The position numbers and the translations under genes were made by a program. 64,000 nucleotides of DNA. Origin: Colocasia esculenta. Taxonomy: Eukaryota; Streptophyta; Magnoliopsida; Alismatales; Araceae. Numbering within the stretch: position 1 is the stretch's first letter; each line of letters starts with the position of its first letter. Below, one piece after another: positions 44,879-56,366 of the stretch. The DNA lies in NCBI GenBank assembly GCA_014218235.1, contig CM024758.1, positions 68,520,206 to 68,584,205 of the forward strand, given 5' to 3'. The notes beneath the pieces were generated by a model. That model was not told the DNA's origin. It did no database searches and was given only the letters and a program-made list of their open reading frames with translations.

Positions 44879-46800
44879 CTAAGAACTAAGCATACCGATC
44901 TCGATCAAGGGAAACTTTAAAGAAGGGAACTTCCCAAAACTGGAACAGGCTAGGAACTGATCCATAGAGACTGGATAGAAAAGCTCCTGGTACTTCAATT
45001 CTAGCCGCATGGCCACATACACCTTATACCTTTCACCCCATGTCTGATAAGGATCATGAACAAGGTGAATGGAATTCATGTCCAGAAATGTGGCAGCTGA
45101 AAGTGGAGGTTTACCTTCCCTAGCCTGAGATACATTCAGATCAGTAAGTTGCTGAGCAGATAGGGGATAGAATCTGGCCCACTCTGAAGGAGAGAGTCTT
45201 TCACATTCAGACAAAAGAGGGGCGAGGACATCTGCATTGACATGGCCCTGGTGATATTCTCTGAACAAAAATCTGTGAAAGGCAACCAGATGACCCTTCT
45301 GCACTTTGATTCTTCCCATGACTCTGGCTAAACGCTCAAAAATAATTGAGCCAACAGCTGATTCCATGACCAGAGAGTGAAGAGGGGGAAGAAAAACAAC
45401 ATCAGGTAGCTCGAGGGTGGCAAAATCAACCTGGATAGCTTCAGTGTGAGCTTCTACTGACCCCAGAGCACTGATAGCCTGCTGGAACTGACCAAGCGGA
45501 ATTTCAGGGAGACGATGGAGATACCAGTAGTCATTGAACATTTGAAAGTACCGGATCATCTTGATTTCCTTTTGAATGAAAGGACCCAGGTGTCCTTGTG
45601 AAGGATCTGGAACCATTCTGATAAGGTCAAGGAATGATCCCGGGGAGGGAACCTGGCTGATTTGGCAAGAAGAAACTTATTGAACAAAGTCTTGTGGCCT
45701 CGAGCCCACTGCTCTTCAGTTTTGGACTCAGCTAAAGAGAAGATTTTTTATTTTTCAGATTTTGAAAGAGGGGTGTAAGGCAAAATGACATTAAGATGAT
45801 CGGTAAGATTTAGTGAGGAAGATTAAAAATAGTAGCATAAGCAACTTTCTGAAGGAATTCTCTATAGAGTGGTTTATTTTTATTGTCCACTGTTAAAGAA
45901 AACCACAGAGGTGGATAACAAGGGTAGAAGAATAGAAGAGTGGAGGTTATTTTTCTTTTCTTAGGAGCAGGGCTAGAAGAGCCTGTCCTATGAACATGAG
46001 TTCCAACCTTCAACACAGATCGGAGAATAGCTTCCTCAAACTCATCTTTGATGTCCTTAAGAAAGGAGCATCAATCTGAGCACTCTCCGGAATAATTGTA
46101 ATGAAGGAAGGAGGAGTAGTAGGAGAAAGAAAAATGTGAGGTAGAAGGAGGTATATCTGTTGGTCCAAAAGAAGAGGGACCAGAGGATGGGAGGCTCCAG
46201 CTGATGAGGAGGTTGGAGGAACAAGAATGTGAGTGGTGGAGACAGAAGATGAAGAGGACTGTGAAGGAAATGGAGTAGGAAGAATGTTTCTGGGTAGTGG
46301 TTGTTTGAAAGTAGGTGGAGCTGGAGGAGCTGTGGAGGATGAAGGTGGTGAAGGAGGAGCTGGTGTCTGAATGGGAAGAAGGTGGGGCTCAGGAGCTACA
46401 GCTTCTTCTTCTGCCCTGACATGATCAGCTTCAGGAACCACTGGCCTGGTTGGCCCTGACAGATCCTCAGCTGGCTCTCTTGGCCCAGATTCTTCAGCTG
46501 ACACCTGATCAACAATTACTGGCCCTGATGGCCCTACTGGATCCTCAGAAACATGCCCTGATGGCAAATCTTCAGTAGATGGCCCCGATGGCCTAGACTC
46601 TTCTGCTGAAACAGGCCCTGATGGCCTAGCAATCTCTTCATTTGCATCCTCAGAAGGCTGAGAAGCAGGTGTGTGGGAGCAGGAGGTGCTGACGCTCTTA
46701 CCTCCTTTGGAATGTTTGACAAAAGAGTCTTCATGCTTCCCATTTCCTTGTTCAACCACCTTATTGCATTCTTCACCATGCCATTTCTTTTGCTGCCGAA
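44879..46800 (-). pseudogene. Extra ORF region of the SIRE element, distal part
   Basis: A 245-codon stretch (45616-44879) reads MVPDPSQGHLGPFIQKEIKM, RYFQMFNDYWYLHRLPEIPL, and later LLSECERLSPSEWARFYPLS and TWGERYKVYVAMRLELKYQE. Upstream on the same strand (46759-46010) is a Pro/Ser-rich region with repeats of the type GPSGPVSAEES. I do not recognise a domain. No signal peptide or membrane segment stands out, so the common label env-like is not supported here. The blocks are joined through frame changes, so one long protein has probably been broken. Confidence 0.6.
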
Positions 46801-48511
46801 GCTTAGCTCATAAAAATAGAATTAACATCCGATTGCACAGAGCAAAGAATTTCACCTTGGGCATCTAACCTTTCAATCACAGGCTTTAGGTTAATGACAA
46901 ACCTTTGTCTTTGTGGCCTCTGAAATGGTGCTTCTGCAAGGAGAGGAATCTCTAAAGCAACTTCCTTCCTTTCTTACTTGCCCTAGCAACGGGCTCCTCA
47001 AGATCATCATGAGCATCCTGACAATTTGAATCATAAGAACTGACGGTTACTCCTTCTTGAAAATCATTTATTGGAGATTTTTCAGTTCTCTCCCCCTGAG
47101 ACTGACCTTCTTTCTCACCCAAAATCTCCCCTTCAGCAGGGGCATCTTCCATAGGTACATCATTTTGGACTTCTGCTGTTTGCTCCCCCTGAGCAGGAGC
47201 ATCTTCCACTACAGTCTTTTCAATGTGGCCTGGTGCCACAACATCTGGTGCTACTGATTCACTGAACCTCTTAGGCTCCCCTTGAGTGCTAGAAATGGAT
47301 TCCAGCACATCTCTAAGAATAGATGCCACAATAGTGGTGGGGTTTAGTTCTTCAGAGTTTCTACAACTGGCATACTATTCTCTGGAGGATTTCTTCAATT
47401 AGGCTGCCAGTGACCACGGATTCTTCTACTCAGGCCTCTGCTGCTGCTGATTGTTCTACTGCTGCTAGAGTTACTGTTTCTTCTGCTAGTGCTGCCGCTG
47501 ATTCAGGTTCCTCTTGAACTGATGGAATTTGTTCCTGCTGTTCTAGAATACTTGGTACTGCTACTCTAGCTTCCTCTGCTGGTACTGCTGCTGGTGCTGC
47601 TGGTGCTGATTCCTCTTGAATCATTGGGACTGCTACTGCTACAGCTACTTCTCCTACCTCTTCCTGGACTTCTTGGCTTCGCCAATGATGGCCTCACCCT
47701 CAGCCACTGAGGTCTTAGTCCATAAGCCGTTTACAACTGAAAAACGCTCTTCCTTAAATTCCTGCTACGAATAGTCTGCCCCTTCTTCTCTACTACTGCT
47801 CCAGAAAAGTTAATGCCAAAATGTTGAAAGATCTTGGTGAGCAGATGAGCATAAGGCAGGGACACATTCAATTTGTTCTTCATGTCCCAAACTTGAGCAT
47901 GAGCAAACTTCATTCGCTCCAAGATAACCTGGCCATGTTAATCTCCTAGTTCTGGATTGCCCAGAACATCATGTCTGAGTCCGCCTTTGTACAGGTCAAA
48001 AGGTGGCGCTCCTAGGGACCAAGATTTAACAGATTATGAAATGCAATAGGCGATTAAACACATTCATTTGGTTTATGTCCAATTTCCCATTCTTCAGATG
48101 GAACTCAGGACCTACAATCCCTAACCCCTTCGCTTGAATGTCCACAGTGTGGACTCCACTGTGACCGGTGGTGCAAACTCCAAATAAGGATTCCAAGAGC
48201 TCATAGGTGATCCTAATCTGGGTACCTTTGACAGATGATGTCAAGGACCCGTCCTCCTCCATCTTCAGGAACACATAGAATGCTTTGACGAGGTCTGGGT
48301 AACTTACCTCTGATAGGGTCGCCAGCGACCACTTCATCCTCTCCATAGCAGTAATCACATTCCCCATGCCATTCTTCTGCAAATCTGCAATATCTACATC
48401 TTTGTTTCCATAGAGCTTTGCCTTCACAGAGGTGAACCTTTCTTGCTGAATTGCTATGAGGAACTCAGCTCCATAGCCCCCGACGCTGCCGGAAACAACA
48501 AATGCGCCCAT
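46801..48511 (-). pseudogene. Extra ORF region of the SIRE element, proximal part (putative plant transposon protein domain-like)
   Basis: The minus-strand start MGAFVVSGSVGGYGAEFLIA (48511) is followed by VKAFYVFLKMEEDGSLTSSV, then KGTQIRITYELLESLFGV and FNRLLHFIIC (48230-48030). LNVSLPYAHLLTKIFQHFGI lies at 47870. The order and words match the conserved domain found after pol in many SIRE-type elements, annotated elsewhere as a putative plant transposon protein. Then comes an Ala/Glu-rich low-complexity stretch (47624-47430) and an acidic one (47329-46952) ending ARASKKGRKLL. Stops and frame changes separate the blocks. Confidence 0.65.
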
Positions 48512-48996
48512 GGATTTGAACTGGGAAGGTTTCTGGATGATTGTGATGAGGAAAGGAATAGAAGCCCTCAGGAAATTTCTCGCGGGAAGGAGTTTGGAGC
48601 TTCAAATCTCAGAGAGACAGTGCCGAAGTCGATAGGGTATCGCCTCAGGCAGGTAGAGGGAGATGAAGGCAGCATGTGAATCGATGCCACACAGATTTCG
48701 GGATATATCAAAAGAGTAAAGTAACTTTTCAAAAACGGAGGCTGTATGATGGCAGAAAAGGACAAAATGACCAGTTCGATGGAAATAAATTCTTTTAATA
48801 TTATGAACCGTCAACGATATTTAAACAGGCAGACAACATTTGAATTTTTCTTAAATTCATGGAGGAAAAATAATTGATATTCTGAATATTAATATCTCAG
48901 TTTTATACAGATGATTCCTTCACAATTTACACATGCCTAATTCCCTTCTAAGAGAAGTAAATCTCTCTTCAGGTAAGGCCTTTGTGAAGATATCTG
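48512..48996 (-). other. Spacer between RNase H and extra ORF of the SIRE element
   Basis: AT-rich and non-coding; it holds nothing I can assign. Confidence 0.5.
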
Positions 48997-50798
48997 CTAA
49001 CTGATTATTAGTATCAATGAAAGAATATTTATGTTACCATTAGCTACATGATCACGAATAAAATGATATCTAACCTCAATGTGCTTAGTCCTTGAATGTT
49101 GTACTGGATTCTTGGTTAGATTTATTGCACTGGTGTTGTCACATAATAGGGGAATTGTCTTGATCTGGTGTCCATAATCCTCAGTTGTTGCTAATCCACT
49201 AGTTGTTGTGTACAGCAACATCCAGCAGCTACGTACTCAGCTTCTGTTGTAGATAATGCCACTGAATTTTGTTTCTCTGAGGACCATGAGATCAGACATC
49301 CTGCAAGAAATTGACAACAGCCACTGGTGCTTTTTCTATCTATTTTACATCCAACGTAGTCAGCATCAGAGTATCCTACTAAATTAATTTCACATGATTT
49401 TGGATACCATAAACCTAAGTCATAGGTTTTTGCTAAATATCTAAAAATTCTTTTGACATAATTAAATGAGATTCTTTAGGGTCTGCCTGATACCTAGCAC
49501 ACATGCATACACTAAACAGTATGTCAGGTCTACTGGCAGTTAAATATAGTAGTGATCCTGTCATACCTCTGTAGACCTTTTGGTATACTTTCTTACCATC
49601 CTTATCACTATCCATTCTTGTTGATGTGCTCATAGGCGTTGACAGTGGCTTGCTATTTTCGAATCCAAACTTCTTTAGAAACTCCTTGGTGTACTTGGTT
49701 TGACAGATATGAGTCCCTTCCTTTCCTTGTTTGATTTGCAATCCAAGGAAGTAGTTGAGCTCCCCTATCATGCTCATCTCGAATTCTCCCTGCATGAGCT
49801 TTTCAAAATACTTGCAAAGGGATTCATCAGTAGAACCAAATTATATCATCAACATATATTTGAACAAGCAGAATATGTTTGACTTTAGACTTAACAAATA
49901 GTGTACTATCTACTTGACCTCTAATGAAACCATGGTTTAATAGAAATGCACTTAAACGTTCATACCATGCTCTTGGTGCTTGTTTTAATCCATATAATGC
50001 TTTGTGCAACTTAAATACATGATTCGGAAAATCAATGTCATCAAAACCTAGAGGTTGTTCTACATAAACTTCCTCCTTAATAAAACCATTTAGAAAGGTT
50101 GATTTAACATCCATTTAAAATAATTTCAAGTCTAATGCGGATGCATATGCAAGTAGAATCCTGATAGCCTCGAGTCTAGCTACAGGTGCATAGGTTTCAT
50201 CGAAATCTATGCCCTCCTCTTGGGAATAGCCTTGAGCTACCAATCTGGCCTTGTTTCTTATGATCACACCAGCTTCATCCAATTTATTTCTGAACACCCA
50301 TTTGGTGCCAATCACTGGATGATTGATGGTCTAGGAACAAGTGACCATACATGGTTTCTCTTGAATTGATTCAGTTCATCTTGCATGGCTAAAATCCAAG
50401 ATTAATCAGTGAGAGCTTCATTGACTGTCCTAGGCTCTATTTGCAAGACAAAAGCTACCGCTTGTCCTTACCCTTACAGATGGATCACCAATGATGTTTT
50501 CTAGTGGGTGATCTTTCTTATATCTCCATTCCTTTGGAAGATTTTCATGTAAAATGTCCTTTTGTTGCAGGTCTTCCAGAGGTGGATCTTCCTTGTCTTC
50601 GATAGATGTATTCTTTAATTTCTTGGACAATTCTTCTGCATCATCAATATCACTATCTTCTTCCTTTCTCAAGGAAGGGTTAGTTTCATCAAAAATGATG
50701 TGTACTGATTGTTCAATTAATAAAGTACGCTTATTAAATACTCTATAGCCTTTAGGTTTAGAAGCATAACCCATATATACCTTCATCTGATTTTGCAT
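48997..50798 (-). pseudogene. Copia reverse transcriptase and RNase H (SIRE element), decayed
   Basis: The INT-RT joint reads YMGYASKPKGYRVFNKRTLL (about 50780) and FDETNPSLRKEED. RT: TKWVFRNKLDE, NKARLVAQGYSQEEGIDFDE and TYAPVARLEAIR (50305-50150), MDVKSTFLNGFIKEEVYVEQ (50114), LYGLKQAPRAWYERL (about 50000). The catalytic YVDDII is near 49855 and retains both Asp. GELNYFLGLQI, and GSLLYLTASRPDI, follow (49770-49520). RNase H: YSDADYVGCK (about 49370), STTEAEYVAAGCC (about 49240), LLCDNTSAINLTKNPV (49160), HSRTKHIEVRYHFIRDHV (49105). Frames break near 49430, 49800 and 50115. Confidence 0.93.
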
Positions 50799-50803
50799 CT
50801 AAC

Positions 50804-51990
50804 TTACCAATGTCTCTTTGCCGTTGTTGTGGATGAAACATGGACATCCGAATGTCCTGAAGTGACTGATCTTCGGCTTCTTTCCCTTGTACAGTTCATA
50901 TGCTTTTTCTCTTCAAGATAGGCCTGATCATCACTCTGTTGATAATGTAACATGCCGTGTTGACTGCTTTCAGCCCAAAAATACCTTGGCAAATCATATT
51001 CTGATAGCATTGTCCTTGCCATATCCAACAGGGTTCTGTTCTTCCTCTCAGCAACTCCATTTTGCTGTGGTGTCCTTGGTGCTGAGAAATTGTGCTCTAT
51101 CCCTTGGTATCACAGAACTTGAAATTTTCTCATTTTGGAATTCTCCTCCATGATCTGACCGATTCCCAACAATGCTGAACTTTGTCTTTCTGTACCTTCT
51201 TGCTGAAGCTTACAAAACTGTCAAATGTATCATCTTTGTGCTCCAAGAAGGATATCCAAGTGAATCTGGAGTAATCGTCTACAATGACAAATCCAAAATT
51301 CTTTCCTCCAAGACTTGTGGTCCTCATTGGCCCAAATAAGTCCATATGAAGGAGTTCTAAGGGTTTAGAGGTTGTTACCACAGTTTTTGACTTGAAGGAT
51401 GACTTGGTGTGCTTTCCTTTTGCACATGGTCCGCAGACACCATCCAACCTTGTGCAGACTTTAGGTAGACCTTCCACCAGGTTCTCTTGATCAGCTTTCT
51501 CATGCCATCTAGCTGCAGTGGCCCATCTTCTGTGCCACAGCTCAGTTGACTGCTCTTTGCTTGCGGCCAGACAGATATCCTGATCTTTTAGTTCTTCTAG
51601 GTAAAGCACGTACAGGTTCTTTTCTCTTTGGCTTCAAAAATGACTGCTCCATCCTTCATAATGCTGCACTTGGATTCTTGAAATCTGTTCTGATGACCTT
51701 TATCGCATAGCTGACTGATACTGATGAGGTTGTGCTTCAGTCCTTTAACACATAGTACATCCTCAATGACTGTCTTTGCCTTTGCTGCCTACTGAACCAC
51801 TGCCTATTACAGTCCCTTTTCCATTATCTCCATAGGTGACTGTGCCTTCTTCAGCTTCTAGATGCAAAAATAGTCTTCTGTTCTGTTCCTGACATGTGCC
51901 TTGAGCAACCGCTGTCTAAATACCATTTGGATGCTCGAAGGTTTCCTCTGCATTAAAAACATTAAGCTTTAGGTACCCAAGTTCTTTTGG
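50804..51990 (-). pseudogene. Copia protease end and integrase (SIRE element), decayed
   Basis: The protease active site is visible as KWYLDSGCSRHMSG (about 51930-51890; DSG triad). The GAG-pre-integrase zinc region is WHRRWA followed by CGPCAKGKHTKSSF (51540-51400); the usual His pair is partly altered. Integrase core: LELLHMDLFGPMRTTSLGGK (first Asp, about 51350), IVDDYSRFTWISFL (51285), SDHGGEF (second Asp, about 51160). PRTPQQNGVAERKNRTLLDM lies in another frame (Glu, about 51050). The end ARTMLSEYDLPRYFWAE (about 51010) is typical. Several frameshifts are present. Confidence 0.9.
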
Positions 51991-51999
51991 GTCCTGGTT

Positions 52000-53724
52000 G
52001 GTTAGTGTCATCATTTTTTCTTTTGATTACCCATATTTTATGTTTAGTAGGACATGATACTTTAATGTGACCTAGCTTATTGCAATGACTACAACAAGAC
52101 ATCTTAGTTATTTTTTCAGTTGGTATGTATTTAAGATTTGCCTTGTATGATGTGTCTTGTTCAGGTACAAATTTAGTGTAGGATATTTTAGGATAAACTT
52201 TAGTTTCTTCATTTCGGGGGGTGTATAACCTAATCCATGTTTCCTTTTACCTGACCGTCTAGCACCTTTCAATATTAATCTAGTTTTACCATTTGTAAAT
52301 TTTTCTAGAATGCTTGATAAACTTTCATTTCTGTGGTTAACGTGTTGACTTCTTGTTTTAAATATTTACTATTTCTTGATTTTCCAAATTTGCTAATTGT
52401 TCATTTTTATTTTTCAAGTCGTCACACAGTAATTCATTTCTCCTTTTAGTTCATTAATTTGTTTTTCCATTTGCTCATTTTCAGATTTTAAATCTGAATT
52501 AGTATTTTCTAGAATGCAATGTTTTTCTTTCTTGCTTGCTTTTAGTAATTTAGATACTTCTCTATATTTACAATATAGTTCATTGAAGGCTTCTTCTAAG
52601 TTATCTGAATCAGAATCATTACAAGAAGAAAAGGATGAGTCTGAAGTTACCTTGTCTTCTGTGTTGGCCATGAAAGCCAAGTTGGCTTCTTCTTTTTCTT
52701 CATTGCTTGAGCTTGACTCACTGTCTGAGTCACTGTTGTTGTCCCAAGCCGCTGCCATAGCTTTCTTCTTGAATCTTCTTGGTTTTCTCAAACTTTCCTT
52801 CTTTCTGTACTCAAGTTCTTGAGCCTTGGACACTCTGCCTTGATATGTCCGGGCTTCTTACATTCATAGCAAATTGGCTCACCTTTTTGATGTCCTTTGC
52901 TTCAGTTTTCTTGAAATCTTTGCTCTTTTTGAAGTAACGTCTTCCAGATTGATATTTTTTTTTTTCTTCTTGACTAAGATACGTTGTAGTCTTCTTGATA
53001 ACAGTGCTTCTTCATCTTCACTGTTTTCACTACTGTCTTCGTCTCAGACTTCCTCAGAGTTATCTTCTCTGCTTTGAGGGCATTGTGTGCTTCTTTCTAT
53101 TGGATGATTCTCCCAATCTTTCCATGTTTATCTCATGGCCATGAGGGACCAATGAGTTTCTCCAATGACATCCCTTCAAGTCATTGGCTTCTTCTATAGC
53201 TGTTACCTTGGGAGTCCAAGAAGATGGCAAAGATCTCAGAATCTTCCTTACCATATCTCCCATTTCATAGATCTTTCCAAGACTAGCTAACCCATTCGTG
53301 ATGTCTGTAAATCTGCTAACATTTGGTTATTGACTCTCCTGGCTGCATCTGAAACCTTTCATACTGAGTCACCAGAATGTCTATTCTGGTTCTTTTACTT
53401 TATCTGTGCCTTCGTAGTAGTCCTCAGCTTTTCCCACATTTCCATGGCGGACTTGCAGGCGGAAATTCTGTTGAATTCCTTCTTACTAAGGGCACAACAT
53501 AATATGCTCTTAGCTTTGCAGTTGAGAGAAATCTTCTTTTATCATCTTCTGTCCAGTTGTCTCTGTTGTTTAGAACAACTAGATCGCCTTCTCTACTATG
53601 GACAATATTTGAAATCGAATCCTTGTAGAAAGTACTCCATTTTTGTTTTCCAATGTATAATCTTCACCATCGAACAGTGGTGGCCTGTTGACTGACTGAC
53701 CTCAGACTGACCTTGGGCTGCCAT
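52000..53724 (-). pseudogene. Copia gag (SIRE element), decayed
   Basis: Likely start ATG at 53724 (MAAQGQSEVSQSTG). YEMGDMVRKILRSLPSSW then PKVTAIEEANDLKG (53270-53180) and HEINMERLGESSNRKKH form the UBN2-type gag core. KKPGH-type words near 52850 mark the zinc knuckle. The region 52833-52414 has an acidic Ser-rich block (DNNSDSDSESSSSNEEKEEA) and a coiled coil (NTNSDLKSENEQMEKQINEL). Stops are frequent at 53300-53700. A basic tail with a CCHC-like remnant continues to about 52000. Confidence 0.85.
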
Positions 53725-53775
53725 TTGATCTTTTCTCTTCAGATCGTTCGATCTTATTCTTTGTCGAAGAGACTA

Positions 53776-53787
53776 GCTCTGATACCA
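53776..53787 (-). promoter_or_regulatory. Primer binding site of the SIRE element
   Basis: The minus strand reads tggtatcagagc two bases after the 5' LTR end (CTGGGTAACA), complementary to initiator tRNA-Met. Confidence 0.93.
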
Positions 53788-53789
53788 CT

Positions 53790-55906
53790 TGTTACCCAGC
53801 TAGCAAGCCCAGAGGGGGGGGGGTGATGGGATTCTTAAAATAATTGAGAAACTAAAATATGTTCACAAATAGTCACACAAAACACACTTCGATAGTTGTT
53901 AGTGTTAGTAAAGATAAATAGCAAACACACAAAGGCAATCAAACTACACAAGGATTTATCCTGGTTCGGATCTCCTCTCCTTAGGAGTCCTACGTCAGTC
54001 CCTGAGCAATATCTCAGGATTTCACTACCTAAGGGTACAGTCCCCTATGGACCCTTACACACCCACCGCAGATGGTCTTCTCTTCTCAACCTGAAGAGGA
54101 ATTACAACACCCTGGATACCACCAGTCTTCCTTCTACGTGAAAGGAACACACACCCTGGAACCCCCCAGGTCCTCCTTCAACACGAAGGGAAAGATCACA
54201 GGAATGAGGAAATGAAAACAAGCCCCTAGATCAAGCTTATACAAATGCTAGATCTGAAGCTAAGACTGAGAAAGAAAGGGTCTGCAAATTAATCTCTCTC
54301 AGTACAAGAGGCTCTCTCAAGGATCTTCACTAATCTCAGAGAGCAAAGCTAGAACAGATGTGAGTGAAAAACTTGGCTCTTCAGTTTTCTCACAGAAGCC
54401 ATGAAAAATCATTGTAAGCGTTGTTTTTCGCTATATATGTGTTCTTCTGGAGCTTCAGTCTTCTTTATATGTCTTCTATTTGAAAATTGAACGTTGAAGT
54501 GCCTGTTGTCTCTAAACTTTTGTTTACGTTAGACTGCATGACTCTGCAGAGCTTCTTGTTCAGTAGTCCTTAGCTTTCCATGCACACAATAAGAGAGAAA
54601 GGATCTTCATTGATGACCGTTATCTTCCATATTGTCCAACATTGTATTGAGGTGCGCTGTCAGAGACCTGCACGCATTAAATGCTAAAACAATAGACAGC
54701 TAGGCTGTTTCTTTTGTCAGTCAACGTTAGATTGATTTTATATCAAAAAGAAAATTACATTCTGTTCTTTTAAAAGGATGTTTACAGTGTAAACATGGAA
54801 TGGAAGATATCATTTGCATGCACTGCAGAGATCGTTCAGTCATAATAAATGCATGGTTGTCAGAAAGATATACGTGAAGACTTTGACTTTTCATTATACT
54901 CAGAATGAGTTCAAATATCACATCATTATATTCCATGAAATCATTACATGCATGACTTATGAAATCGTTATGCAAATGAGTTGATATCCATGTAAATCAT
55001 TGTGCACTTATAAGAAAACCGATGCACATACAAATCGTTATATGGACAAATCGTTATGACCTCTATAAGCAAATCGTTATGATAAGTTGTCAGAGATAAA
55101 ACGATGTGAGCAAATCATTGTTTGCTGTATCGAATCGTTACGGCGACTAAGTCGTTTATGTAACTAAGCGAATCGTTATAGTGACAGGTCGTTGTGTAAC
55201 TTATCGAATCGTTACAAGGATCAAATCGTTATGATGGTATAGGCAAATCGTTGTGCTCACTTAAGAAATTGTTGTGAGAGCAAATCGTTGTTCTTACTTA
55301 AGGAATCGATGCGACGACCAAATCGTTATGAAACTTAACGAGTTGTGTGAAACCGAATCATGTGTGAGTGCAAGTCATTGTGCTCACTTAAGAAATTGTT
55401 GTGAGAGCAAATCGTGTTCTCACATAAGAAATCGTTGTGAGAGCAAATCATTGTTCTCACTTAAGAAATCGATGTGAGAGCAAATCGTTGTTCTCACTTA
55501 AGAAATCATTGTGAGAGCAAATCGTTATGAACTAAGTCGTTATGCTTCTTAGCAAATCGTTATGGAAGTAAATCGTTGCGATCTTAAATCATTATGAGAT
55601 AGACTTCAATAGAATAGCGATGCTTATGAAATCGTTATAGAACCAAAAACGATATGAATGAGGAATCGTTATGATTATAAGGAATCGTTATAACAACTAG
55701 AGAGTCGATGTGAACTTAGAGATCTCATGCTTTGAACTTACATTGCTACAAAGTAAATAATACTTACCCATTTAGCTTGATATTCCTTGTTTCATTTCCT
55801 GTACTCAAATCTCATAGAAAATATGTTAGATTAACTTTATGATAGTTTTGTTATCACCAAATAAATATGTAATTAATTTAATTACATGGGGATAAACTGA
55901 TCATCA
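53790..55906 (-). repeat. 5' LTR of the SIRE element with AATCGTTATG-box array
   Basis: 2117 bp, minus strand TGATGATCAG to CTGGGTAACA. The box array occupies 54900-55720 and mirrors that of the 3' LTR segment 2. The LTR end carries a run of G at 53814-53822 and the word ggttcggatctcctctcctt, typical of SIRE LTR ends in this orientation. Confidence 0.93.
54900..55720. repeat. Array of AATCGTT(A/G)TG boxes in the SIRE 5' LTR
   Basis: Dozens of aaatcgttatg or aaatcgttgtg boxes and close variants are separated by 8-30 bp. A regular 37-bp unit (with ttctcacttaag) repeats about four times at 55385-55525. On the opposite strand the boxes read cataacgattt, the same word seen at 18850-19800. Confidence 0.9.
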
Positions 55907-56180
55907 CCCCCTGTCGCCTCTAAGGCGACACAATGGGCGTCGCGTTCAATTCTTGAAGGTGACGGGTCGATCGGTCGCCTTCTAAAAGTGACAAACCCTG
56001 TGTCGCGTTCTCCCTGGTAATGCGACAAGAAACCTGTCGCGTTCACAGGGTGACCAGGGGCGGCCAATAGCCGTTCCCCGGTCATTCCAACTTGGGCCAA
56101 ATGCCCTACATGGGTGCTAGGCACCTCAATCCACCCATCCCCCCATCAATCATGCTAGAAAAGTTAGGGTTTTGGCCTAC
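55907..56180 (-). other. First-intron remnant of the antisense gene with gtcgcg motifs
   Basis: Before the copia insertion this joined 32171-32247. It carries aaggcgac, ggcgtcgcgttc, aaggtgac and ctgtcgcgttcac within 130 bp, the same inverted-pair style as the LTR of the host element. Confidence 0.55.
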
Positions 56181-56366
56181 CTTTTTGGGGCCGGTCCCTT
56201 CTTCATCGTCTGGTGCCTCTGGGGGGTCTACCTCCATGGAGAGGGCCGGAGCCTCCTCGCCCATTGCTATGGAGGCTTCCTCTGTCGTCCGCCATCGGCG
56301 AATGGTCTTCTTGGTTCTCCTCGAACTGTCCCCGCCATCGTCACCTTCCATGCCGCCGCCCTCCAT
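56181..56366 (-). pseudogene. Exon 1 of the antisense PMD gene (separated by a 23.7-kb insertion)
   Basis: ATG at 56366-56364 stands in a favourable context (ccaaggcgATGGAGG). It opens an acidic N-terminus: MEGGGMEGDDGGDSSRRTKK, then EEAPALSMEVDPPEAPDDEE and GTGPKK. A donor, aaaaag|gtaggc, follows at 56181/56180. The intron would have been about 350 bp before insertion (56180-55907 joined to 32247-32171). The joint is inferred from position, strand, splice signals and the target duplication CCCCC; no transcript was available. An alternative is that further small exons lie in 55907-56180, where another minus frame reads HVGHLAQVGMTGERLLAAPG. Confidence 0.55.

Larger units (their letters stand above)
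32248..55906 (-). mobile_element. SIRE-type Ty1/copia element, minus strand, with nested insertions
   Basis: The element is delimited by TGTTACCCAGC at 32248 and TGATCATCA at 55906 (plus-strand ends), with the target duplication ccccc at 32243-32247 and 55907-55911. On the minus strand: 5' LTR 55906-53790 (2117 bp), PBS next to it, gag, protease, integrase, RT, RNase H, a 4-kb extra-ORF region, polypurine tract and 3' LTR (44506-32248). The 3' LTR is about 2.12 kb once two insertions are removed. Domain order PR-INT-RT-RH, the long LTRs and the extra ORF after pol are features of SIRE/Maximus elements. Pol has many stops, so it is inactive. Confidence 0.93.

Noticed and set aside
44879..45616. 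Envelope-like protein in the SIRE element
   Set aside because: No signal peptide, cleavage site or membrane span is visible; naming it envelope would rest on position only.
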